From positions 1 through 11,168 of the forward strand of contig CAUGFC010000062.1 of the NCBI GenBank assembly GCA_959598545.1: a stretch of DNA of 11,168 nt. The letters run 5' to 3'. Position numbers and translations under genes: made by a program. Of the stretch, positions 4,981-11,168 are shown in pieces (the first letter of the stretch is position 1; each line of letters begins with the position of its first letter). This stretch comes from an uncultured Olsenella sp. (GTDB lineage Bacteria; Actinomycetota; Coriobacteriia; Coriobacteriales; Atopobiaceae). The notes beneath the pieces are model-generated. The model had not been told where the DNA came from, did not search any database, and saw only the letters and a list, made by a program, of their open reading frames with translations.

Positions 4981-5751
4981 TTAGGTGAGCAGGCGCCGCT
5001 CGAGGGTGGCCTCGGCGAGGGCGAGGTCCTCGGGCAGCGTGACCTTGATGTTGTCGCGCGTGGACTCCACGACGCGGACGCGGCCGCCCATGCGCTCCAC
5101 GAGGGAGGCATCGTCGGTGCCGAGGTACTCGTCGCGGGCCGCAGCCTTGTGCGCGGCGAGAAGGGCCCGGCGACGGAAGACCTGGGGGGTCTGCGCCGCC
5201 CAGTAGAACGAGCGGTCGGGTGTGGCCACGATCTTCTCGCCTTCCACGAGCTTGAGCGTGTCCGTGCAGCGGGAGGCGAGGATGGCGCCCGCCAGCGCCT
5301 CGTCCGCGCGGACGGCGGCGATGCAGGCCTCGACCTGCTCCACCTCGACGAGGGGGCGAGCCGCGTCGTGGACCGCCACGAGCTCGAGATCGCGGGGGAC
5401 GACGGCGAGGCCCGAGAGCACCGACCCCTGGCGCGTCTCCCCGGAAGGCGCGAGCGCGACGGGCTTGGCCAGGGAGAGCCGCGAGAGCACGTCCTCCTCG
5501 ACCTGCCGCGCCCTGTCCGGGGCGCACACGACCACGAGGCGGGCGACGGACGGGCAGCGGTCGAGGGCGGCGACGGACCAGCACATGAGCGGCATTCCCG
5601 CGAGGTCGACGAACTGCTTGCCGCGAGGGTCGCCGAAGCGCTCGCCAGATCCGCCGGCGACGACGATCGCGCAGGTGTCGGCGCCGGGGGCGGCCCTCCC
5701 CACCCGCTCGGGGCAGGCACACGCGCTCAGGTCGGGCGTCCGCGCGCCCAT
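4981..5751 (-). CDS. ispD: 2-C-methyl-D-erythritol 4-phosphate cytidylyltransferase
   Basis: A 256-aa nucleotidyltransferase that joins CTP and methylerythritol phosphate in the MEP pathway. The nucleotide loop is AIVVAGGSGERFGDPRGKQF (28-47), with R38 and K45. The usual PKQ is GKQ here. VHDAARP (127-133), AAQTPQVF (185-192), TDDASLVE (212-219) and DNIKVTLPEDL (233-243) are all typical. About 27 residues precede the catalytic core, longer than most family members. The start is uncertain. I chose the ATG at 5751, which overlaps the disA stop by one base (TGATG). An upstream GTG at 5769 and an internal GTG near residue 17 are alternatives, the latter giving a more usual length. Overlap with disA implies coupled translation. 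It lies upstream of ispF but is separated from it by a repeat. Confidence 0.95.
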   Translation of the reverse strand: MGARTPDLSACACPERVGRAAPGADTCAIVVAGGSGERFGDPRGKQFVDLAGMPLMCWSVAALDRCPSVARLVVVCAPDRARQVEEDVLSRLSLAKPVALAPSGETRQGSVLSGLAVVPRDLELVAVHDAARPLVEVEQVEACIAAVRADEALAGAILASRCTDTLKLVEGEKIVATPDRSFYWAAQTPQVFRRRALLAAHKAAARDEYLGTDDASLVERMGGRVRVVESTRDNIKVTLPEDLALAEATLERRLLT

Positions 5752-6827
5752 CACTCGCCCTTGTCCCACATTCGGTGGAGGCTGTTGGCGAGGACGCCGG
5801 GGTTCTTGACGCCAATCTCGCCGAGGCGCGACGGGTCGTCGTCGACGGCCTCGAGGACCTCCTGGAGCGAACCGTACTCGTCGACGATCTTGTCGGCCAT
5901 GCCGTCGCGCACCACGGGCACGCGCGAGAGCGTGCGCAGGCCGAGCGGGGTCATGATGGAGTCCTCGCCGCGCTCGTCGTCGTAGCCGAGCAGCCGGGCC
6001 ACGAACTTGGCGGAGCGCAGCTGGGTGTTCACGGTGTCGTGCAGCTGTCGGCGGATGACGCGTGCCGTCTCCTCGGAGGAGTCCGCCGCGTAGTCGCGAA
6101 TCATGAGGAGGTAGGCCTCGTCCAGGCCGGCCAGGTACTCCTCGCCCTGCATCCGCGCGACCTTGCCCTCGCTGCCGAGCTGCTCGATGCAGGACCCGAG
6201 CTCGTCCCCGGCGGACTGCAGGACCTCGAAGAGGTAGAAGACGCTCGTGAGGTCGCCCAGGGTGACGCAGTTGTCCAGCTCGAGGCTCGTGAGACGTAGG
6301 AGGCTGCGGTCGAGCTGGTTGCGCGTGTTCTGCATGGCGACCGTGAGCTGGTTCACGGTCGTGAGCAGGTCGCTCACGCTCTTGAGCTCGAAGCCCCTGC
6401 CGTCGACGTAGACGTTGACCACCGAGCGGCGGGCGGAGACCGAGATGACCGTGGCCTTGGTGAGCAGGCTCATGCGGGCGGCCGTGCGGTGGCGCATGCC
6501 CGTCTCGGAGGTGGGCAGCGACGGGTCCGGGTTCAGGTGGTAGTTGGCGCGCAGGATCTTGGTGAGGTCGCGGTCGACGACCACGGCGCCGTCCATCTTG
6601 CAGAGCTCGAAGAGGCGGTTCGCGGTGAACGAGACGTCGAGCTTGAAGCCGTCGTCACCCGCGGCGAGGACGTTCTCCGAGTCGCCCACGCAGATGAGGG
6701 CGCCCAGGTGGCCCGCCAGGATCATGTCCAGGGCCGTGCGCAGCGGCGTCCCCGGCGCGGTCTTCCTGATCGCGTCGTCGAAGCGCTGCTCGTGCTCGGT
6801 TGCTGGGTCGAGCTGGGTGACGTCCAC
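5751..6827 (-). CDS. disA: DNA integrity scanning diadenylate cyclase DisA
   Basis: A 358-aa enzyme that condenses two ATP into cyclic di-AMP and in Bacillus links this to DNA branch sensing. The cyclase domain (about 1-145) has DGA at 79-81 and the full signature PDPSLPTSETGMRHRTA (100-116), including RHRTA at 112-116, so activity is expected. A helical linker spans about 150-285. The C-terminal DNA-binding region ends with VRDGMADKIVDEYGSLQEV and GEIGVKNPGVLANSL. The helix-hairpin-helix here is less canonical than the usual GIGxxxA pattern. It starts at GTG 6827, preceded by GAGAGGGG (6840-6833), with a -10 element at 6861-6866. It precedes ispD, as in Bacillus-type clusters, without the intervening yacL gene. 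Confidence 0.97.
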   Translation of the reverse strand: MDVTQLDPATEHEQRFDDAIRKTAPGTPLRTALDMILAGHLGALICVGDSENVLAAGDDGFKLDVSFTANRLFELCKMDGAVVVDRDLTKILRANYHLNPDPSLPTSETGMRHRTAARMSLLTKATVISVSARRSVVNVYVDGRGFELKSVSDLLTTVNQLTVAMQNTRNQLDRSLLRLTSLELDNCVTLGDLTSVFYLFEVLQSAGDELGSCIEQLGSEGKVARMQGEEYLAGLDEAYLLMIRDYAADSSEETARVIRRQLHDTVNTQLRSAKFVARLLGYDDERGEDSIMTPLGLRTLSRVPVVRDGMADKIVDEYGSLQEVLEAVDDDPSRLGEIGVKNPGVLANSLHRMWDKGE

Positions 6828-6860
6828 GTACGCCCCTCTCGTCGATGGCGGTCAGGTACG

Positions 6861-6866
6861 AGTATA
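6861..6866 (-). promoter_or_regulatory. -10 element of the disA-ispD promoter
   Basis: On the minus strand TATACT (6866-6861) lies in the context CCGGCGCTATACT, identical over 13 nt to the cysS promoter. The predicted start is near 6854, giving a leader of about 27 nt before the GTG at 6827. No clear -35 is seen at 16-18 nt. Confidence 0.6.
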
Positions 6867-6889
6867 GCGCCGGGCAGCGCCCCGGCCGA

Positions 6890-6957
6890 GGGCAATGCCC
6901 GCCGCGAGTTCTTGCCGCGCTCTTTGCGGCAAGCTGTCTGAGCGCCGGGTATTGCCC
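6890..6957. repeat. Nested long stem-loop between clpC and disA
   Basis: The outer arms at 6890-6905 and 6942-6957 pair over 16 positions with two mismatches (GGGCAATGCCCGCCGC against GCGCCGGGTATTGCCC). Inside lies a perfect 8-bp hairpin, CTTGCCGC (6911-6918) and GCGGCAAG (6926-6933), with a 7-nt loop. The two stems share nearly the same centre. No U-run follows on the minus strand, so if it ends clpC transcription it is not a textbook intrinsic terminator. The disA promoter lies just beyond it. Confidence 0.7.
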
Positions 6958-6977
6958 CCGGACGGGGCGCGGACGAG

Positions 6978-9563
6978 CTACTCCCCCGCGCTCAGCAGGC
7001 CGCCGACACCGGCAGCCCCGCGCGAGGGCTCGGGGAGCGAGCCGAGAAGGTCGGGCGAGCCCATGGTCTCGCGGCGACGTGGCGCGGGAATCTCGCCGAC
7101 CGCGTGCTCGAAGACGAGCTCGCCGTCCTTCTCGTCCACGCGGATGATCTCGCCGGCGCGCCACAGGCCCTGGAGCAGCTCCTCGGAGAGCGGGTCCTCG
7201 ATGAGCGTCTGGATGGCGCGACGCAGCGGGCGCGCGCCGTAGACCGGGTCGGCGCCCCTCTTTGCGACGAGGTCGCGGGCGGCGTCCGTGAGCTCGATGG
7301 ACATCCCCTCGGCGATGAGGCGCTCGCGCAGGTCGGCCACCATGAGGTCGACGATGTCGCGCAGCTGCTCGGGGGTGAGCGACCTGAAGACCACGACCTC
7401 ATCCACGCGGTTGAGGAACTCGGGGCGGAAGTGCTTCTTCAGCTCGGACATGACACGGCTCTCGATCTCCTTGTCGGAGAGGCCGTTCGCGCCCTGGGCC
7501 GAGAAGCCCATCGTGGTGGTCTGGGCGATGTCGCGGGCGCCGATGTTGGACGTCATGATGATGACGGTGTTGGAGAAGTCGACGTGGCGGCCCTGCCCGT
7601 CGGTGAGGCGGCCCTCCTCCAGGATCTGGAGCAGGACGTTGAACACGTCGGGATGCGCCTTCTCGACCTCGTCGAAGAGGACGACCGAGTAGGGGCGCCG
7701 ACGAACGGCCTTGGTGAGCTCGCCGCCCTCGTCGTAGCCCACGTATCCCGGAGGGGCGCCGACGAGCTTGGAGACGGTGTGCTTCTCCATGAACTCGGAC
7801 ATGTCGAAGGAGATGAGCGCCTCCTCGGAGCCGAAGAGGAACTCGGCGAGCGCCTTGGCGAGCTCGGTCTTGCCCACGCCGGAGGGGCCGAGGAAGATGA
7901 ACGAGCCGCCGGGACGGCGCGGGTCCTTGAGCGGGCTGCGGCTGCGGCGGATGGCCTTGGCGACCTTGGTGACCGCCTCGTCCTGGCCGACGACGCGCTG
8001 GTGGAGCACGTCCTCGCAGCGCAGGAGCTTGGAGGCCTCCGCCTCGGTGAGGCTGGAGACGGGCACGCCGGTCATGGCCGAGACCACGTCGGCGATGTCC
8101 TGCTCGTCGACCGTGACCACGTTGGCGGCGAGCTCCTCGCGCCACGCGGCCTCGAGCTCGTCGCGGCGTGCGACGAGGGACTTCTCCTCGTCGCGCAGGC
8201 GCGCGGCGTCCTCGAACTCCTGGGCGGCCGCGGCGGCGGACTTCTCCTCGCGCACGCGGGCGAGGTCGGCGTCCACCTGGGCGATCTCGGGCGGGAGCGC
8301 CATCTTGTGGACGCGCGTGCGGGCGCCGGCCTCGTCGAGCACGTCGATCGCCTTGTCAGGCAGGAAGCGGTCCTGGACGTAGCGGTCCGAGAGCGAGACC
8401 GCGGCCTGGATGGCGGCGTCGGTGTAGCTCACGTGGTGATGGCGCTCGTAGCGGTCCTTCAGGCCCTCGATGATGCGCACGGTGTCCTCGGGGCTGGGCT
8501 CGCCGATGTTGACCGGCTGGAAGCGGCGCTCGAAGGCGGAGTCCTTCTCGACGTGCTTGCGGTACTCGTCGGCGGTGGTGGCACCGATGACCTGGATCTC
8601 GCCGCGCGAGAGGGGCGGCTTGAGGATCGACGCCGCGTCGATCGAGCCCTCGGCGGAGCCCGCGCCTATGACGGTGTGGATCTCGTCGATGAACAGGATG
8701 TCCTCGTCGGAGGCCTCGAGCTCGGCGACGACCTTCTTCATGCGCTCCTCGAACTCGCCGCGGTACTTGGAGCCGGCGACGAGGCTCGCGAGGTCGAGCG
8801 TCCAGATCTGCTTGCCGCGCAGGATGTCGGGCACGTTGCCGGAGGCGATGAGCTGCGCGAGCCCCTCGACGATGGCCGTCTTGCCGACGCCCGGGTCGCC
8901 GAGGATGAGCGGGTTGTTCTTCTGGCGGCGCGCGAGGACCTGCATGACGCGCTCGATCTCGCGGTCGCGCCCGATCACCGGGTCGAGCTTGCCGTCCGTC
9001 GCCAGCTTAGTGAGGTTGCGACCGTACTGCTCGAGGACCGAGCCCTCCTCGCCCTGCTGCTGGGGGCCGCCGAAGCCGGCCATGCGCACGTCGGCCGTCG
9101 CGGCCTCGCGCGGCGCGCCCTCCGGGCTCTTGCCGGCGAGCTCGTTCACGGCGTTGCGCACGGCGTCGCCGGAGATGCCCATCTGGCGCAGCGCGTCCAT
9201 CGCGCGCCCGTTACCCTCGGCGACGATGCCGAGCAACAGGTGCTCGGTGGCGATGTAGGTCTGTCCGTGCGTCATCGTCTCGCGGTACGCGCCCTCGAGC
9301 ACGCGCTTGGCACGGGGCGTGAACGGGATGTGCCCGCCGGGCACGGGCTCGCCGTCCTGCGTGGTGAGGCTCTGCACGGTGGAGAGTGCCTCCTCGTAGG
9401 TGACGTCGAGCTTGGCGAGCGCCTGGGCGGCGACGCCCTCCCCCTCCTTGATGAGCGCGAGCAGCAGGTGCTCGGTGCCCACGTACATCTGGCCGAGGCC
9501 GCGCGCCTCGTCCTGGGCGAGGTTCATCACCTTGCGGGCCCTGTCGGTGAACTTCTCAAACAT
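6978..9563 (-). CDS. clpC: ATP-dependent Clp protease ATPase subunit ClpC
   Basis: An 861-aa AAA+ unfoldase that feeds substrates to ClpP. It has tandem Clp N repeats (about 1-145), a D1 domain with Walker A GDPGVGKT (222-229) and Walker B ILFIDE (289-294), and a UVR-containing middle region (about 448-480) that marks it as ClpC rather than ClpA or ClpB. The D2 domain has Walker A GPSGVGKT (559-566) and Walker B VVLFDE (627-632). A Pro/Gly/Arg-rich tail follows from about 826. The ATG at 9563 gives MFEKFTDRARKVMNLAQ, the usual start, with AAGGA at 9575-9571. An ATG at 9581 is possible but less likely. ctsR and mcsA/mcsB, often upstream in Firmicutes, are absent. I see no CtsR, CIRCE or HAIR operator in the upstream gap. 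Confidence 0.97.
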   Translation of the reverse strand: MFEKFTDRARKVMNLAQDEARGLGQMYVGTEHLLLALIKEGEGVAAQALAKLDVTYEEALSTVQSLTTQDGEPVPGGHIPFTPRAKRVLEGAYRETMTHGQTYIATEHLLLGIVAEGNGRAMDALRQMGISGDAVRNAVNELAGKSPEGAPREAATADVRMAGFGGPQQQGEEGSVLEQYGRNLTKLATDGKLDPVIGRDREIERVMQVLARRQKNNPLILGDPGVGKTAIVEGLAQLIASGNVPDILRGKQIWTLDLASLVAGSKYRGEFEERMKKVVAELEASDEDILFIDEIHTVIGAGSAEGSIDAASILKPPLSRGEIQVIGATTADEYRKHVEKDSAFERRFQPVNIGEPSPEDTVRIIEGLKDRYERHHHVSYTDAAIQAAVSLSDRYVQDRFLPDKAIDVLDEAGARTRVHKMALPPEIAQVDADLARVREEKSAAAAAQEFEDAARLRDEEKSLVARRDELEAAWREELAANVVTVDEQDIADVVSAMTGVPVSSLTEAEASKLLRCEDVLHQRVVGQDEAVTKVAKAIRRSRSPLKDPRRPGGSFIFLGPSGVGKTELAKALAEFLFGSEEALISFDMSEFMEKHTVSKLVGAPPGYVGYDEGGELTKAVRRRPYSVVLFDEVEKAHPDVFNVLLQILEEGRLTDGQGRHVDFSNTVIIMTSNIGARDIAQTTTMGFSAQGANGLSDKEIESRVMSELKKHFRPEFLNRVDEVVVFRSLTPEQLRDIVDLMVADLRERLIAEGMSIELTDAARDLVAKRGADPVYGARPLRRAIQTLIEDPLSEELLQGLWRAGEIIRVDEKDGELVFEHAVGEIPAPRRRETMGSPDLLGSLPEPSRGAAGVGGLLSAGE

Positions 9564-9727
9564 ACGTGCATCCTTCCGCACGGCAGCTTCACGGTACTAG
9601 TTTGTACCCACGGCGCCGCCCGCGCAAACGCGCTAAGCGACGCCGCGTTTCTCGCCCTGTGGGCGGCCGTCCCGAAATCGACAACCTTCTCCGACGGGAC
9701 GAGAAGCGCGTCCCGGAATCGCGAGGG
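9564..9727 (-). promoter_or_regulatory. lysS-clpC intergenic region with repeats and probable clpC promoter
   Basis: This 164-nt gap must hold the end of lysS transcription and any clpC promoter. The candidate -10 on the minus strand is TACAAA within GGGTACAAACTAGTACCG (9590-9610 area), with a weak TTTGCG upstream, so confidence is low. The lysS-proximal part contains the repeats listed at 9668-9721. I find no recognised heat-shock operator. Confidence 0.3.
9668..9721. repeat. Direct repeat with an inverted copy between (alternative stems)
   Basis: CGTCCCGAAATCG (9668-9680) and CGTCCCGGAATCG (9709-9721) are direct repeats with one mismatch, 41 nt apart. An inverted copy of the core, CGGGACG (9695-9701), lies between them. 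It can pair with either flank: with 9709-9715 as a 7-bp stem with a 7-nt loop, or with 9668-9674 across 20 nt. These two stems exclude each other, as in attenuators. No U-run follows either one. Confidence 0.6.
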
Positions 9728-11168
9728 CTACTTCCCGAACGTGTCGCGGTCGGGGGCGATCGCCTTCATCGCGTCGATCGTGCGCGAGAAGAGCTCGTCG
9801 AGCTCCCATCCGCAGAGCTCGGCGCCCTTGCGGATGACGTCGCGGTTGCAGCCGGCGGCGAAGCGCTTGTCCTTGAACTTCTTCTTGAGCGACTTCACCT
9901 CGAAGTCCATGACGGACTTGCTCGGGCGCATGATCACGGCCGCGCCGATGAGGCCCGTCAGCTCGTCCACGGCAAAGAGGACCTTCTCCATGGGGAGCTC
10001 CGGGGCGGGCAGCTCGGGGTTGTTGTCGGAGTTGTGCGACTGGATGGCACGCACGAGCTCGGCGCTGCCGCCCGCAGCCTCGAGCAGCTCCGCCGCGTAG
10101 ACCGTGTGGCCCACCGGGTCGTCGGCGTGCTCCTCCCAGTCGAGGTCGTGCAGGATGCCCACGACCTCCCAGAAGTCGGCGTTGTCGGGATCCATCTCCT
10201 CGGCGAGGACGCGCATCACGCCACCGACGGTCTCGCCGTGCTCGATGTGGAACTCCTCGTGGTTGTGCTCGGCGAGAAGTGCGAGCGCGGCGTCGCGGTC
10301 GATCCCGGCGACGAGCGCCGCGGGGCCCTCGGCCGGCGCGGCCGCGACCTTCTCGCTGTCGGCGGCGATGTCGTCCACGGACGCCGCCGCGTTGTCCGTC
10401 ACGGCACCGGCGACCTGGGCCTGGATGTCGGCCTTGGTGATCGTCTCGGGCTTCATGGCCGGGAAGAGCAGCACGTCGCGGATGGCCGGCTGGTCGCAGA
10501 ACAGCATGACCATGCGGTCGATGCCGTAGCCGATGCCGCCCGCCGGCGGCATGCCGTACTCGAGGGCGCGCACGTAGTCGTAGTCGTAGCCCATGGCCTC
10601 GTCGTCGCCCATGCCCTTGGCCGCGACCTGCTCGGCGAAGCGGCCGGCCTGGTCGACGGGGTCGTTGAGCTCGGAGAAGGCGTTGGCGTACTCGTGGCCG
10701 GCGATGACCAGCTCGAAGCGGTCGGTGAGGCGCGGGTCCTCGGCCTTGCGCTTGGAGAGCGGGGAAACCTCCTCCGGGTAGTCGCACACGAAGGTGGGGT
10801 TGACGATGGTCTTCTCACCCAGCTCGTCGTAGAGCTCGAAGAGGAGCTTGCCGGCGCCCCAGCTGGGCTGCACCTCGATGCCGTGCTCCTCGCAGAGCTC
10901 GCGCAGACGCTCGATGGGGGTGTCCATGTCGACGTGCTCGCCCACGCACTCGGAGGCGATCTCGGAGAGCGGGCGGCTCGCCCAGGTGCCGGACATGTCG
11001 ATCTTTTGGCCCTGGTAGGTGATGACCTCGTGGCCCTCGGCGCAGTCGCAGACCTCGCGGGCGATGGTCTTGAACAGGCCCTCGGACAGGCGCTTCATGC
11101 CCTCGAGGTCGGAGTAGGCGCAGTAGGCCTCCATCGAGGTGAACTCGGGGTTGTGCGTGAGGTCCATG
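9728..11168 (-). CDS. lysS: Lysyl-tRNA synthetase with C-terminal HD domain (5' end outside window)
   Basis: Class II LysRS, which charges tRNA-Lys. The 5' part, with the OB-fold anticodon domain and motif 1, lies off the right edge, and about 480 residues are present. THNPEFTSMEAYCAYSD belongs to motif 2. HEYANAFSELNDP (158-170, counting from the Met at 11167) is the lysine-site region. GIGYGIDRMVML (211-222) is motif 3. The normal enzyme ends near FPAMKP (235-240). Here the frame continues through an Ala-rich linker (241-287) into an HD-superfamily domain (about 288-479). That domain has H310 (H307 is another candidate), H340-D341 in GILHDLDWE, H354, H378 and D401 in VDELTGLI, so the usual metal-binding set appears intact. 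No stop or frameshift separates the two parts. The family assignment of LysRS is certain; the role of the HD part is unknown. Confidence 0.96.
   Translation of the reverse strand, partial: MDLTHNPEFTSMEAYCAYSDLEGMKRLSEGLFKTIAREVCDCAEGHEVITYQGQKIDMSGTWASRPLSEIASECVGEHVDMDTPIERLRELCEEHGIEVQPSWGAGKLLFELYDELGEKTIVNPTFVCDYPEEVSPLSKRKAEDPRLTDRFELVIAGHEYANAFSELNDPVDQAGRFAEQVAAKGMGDDEAMGYDYDYVRALEYGMPPAGGIGYGIDRMVMLFCDQPAIRDVLLFPAMKPETITKADIQAQVAGAVTDNAAASVDDIAADSEKVAAAPAEGPAALVAGIDRDAALALLAEHNHEEFHIEHGETVGGVMRVLAEEMDPDNADFWEVVGILHDLDWEEHADDPVGHTVYAAELLEAAGGSAELVRAIQSHNSDNNPELPAPELPMEKVLFAVDELTGLIGAAVIMRPSKSVMDFEVKSLKKKFKDKRFAAGCNRDVIRKGAELCGWELDELFSRTIDAMKAIAPDRDTFGK

Noticed and set aside
4117..5985. 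Plus-strand open frame crossing the ispF-ispD gap
   Set aside because: It is antisense to ispF, ispD and disA. The part inside the repeat region has no family features.
9564..9727. CIRCE, CtsR heptad or HspR HAIR operator before clpC
   Set aside because: I searched for the TTAGCACTC, GGTCAAA and CTTGAGT patterns on both strands by eye and found none.
7104..10100. 998-codon plus-strand open frame opposite clpC and lysS
   Set aside because: It is antisense to canonical ClpC, its composition is a codon-bias artefact, and it has no recognisable motif.
9633..10787. Minus-strand Arg-rich open frame overlapping lysS
   Set aside because: It is an alternative frame of lysS. The real frame carries clear LysRS and HD motifs.

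Overview
The window is GC-rich, and every gene I can support lies on the minus strand. The organism is most likely a high-GC actinobacterium of the class Coriobacteriia (Olsenella/Collinsella/Atopobium-like). This rests on the codon bias, on a DisA/ClpC/MEP-pathway cluster resembling the Bacillus lysS-clpC-disA-ispD-ispF-cysS-rlmB-yacP block, and on a tRNA-tuf operon. The taxonomic call is inference from general family knowledge.

Read 5' to 3' on the minus strand (descending coordinates), the order is: lysS (5' end outside the window, with a C-terminal HD-domain fusion), clpC, disA, ispD, ispF, cysS, rlmB, yacP/rae1-like, tRNA-Thr(UGU), then after a terminator and a strong promoter tRNA-Tyr(GUA), tRNA-Thr(GGU), tRNA-Met(CAU) and tuf (3' end outside the window). 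disA and ispD overlap by 1 nt, cysS and rlmB are 3 nt apart, and rlmB and yacP overlap by 8 nt, so disA-ispD and cysS-rlmB-yacP look like translationally coupled units. The wider gaps hold promoters and structured repeats: lysS-clpC 164 nt, clpC-disA 150 nt, ispD-ispF 321 nt, ispF-cysS 65 nt, yacP-tRNA 176 nt, and tRNA-Thr(UGU)-tRNA-Tyr 195 nt.

The functions are mostly housekeeping: aminoacylation (LysRS, CysRS), elongation and its tRNAs (EF-Tu, four tRNAs), rRNA methylation (RlmB), mRNA cleavage on the ribosome (Rae1-like), proteolysis (ClpC), c-di-AMP signalling (DisA) and two steps of isoprenoid synthesis (IspD, IspF).

The most notable items are: (1) LysRS carrying a complete-looking HD phosphohydrolase domain at its C-terminus; (2) a four-copy, exactly symmetric inverted repeat between ispD and ispF, made of 25-bp units with a 40-bp period in each arm; (3) a nested long stem-loop between clpC and disA; (4) a short palindromic element that contains the yacP stop codon; and (5) alternative-stem repeats in the lysS-clpC gap. 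I see no transposase, CRISPR array, phage gene or plus-strand gene.
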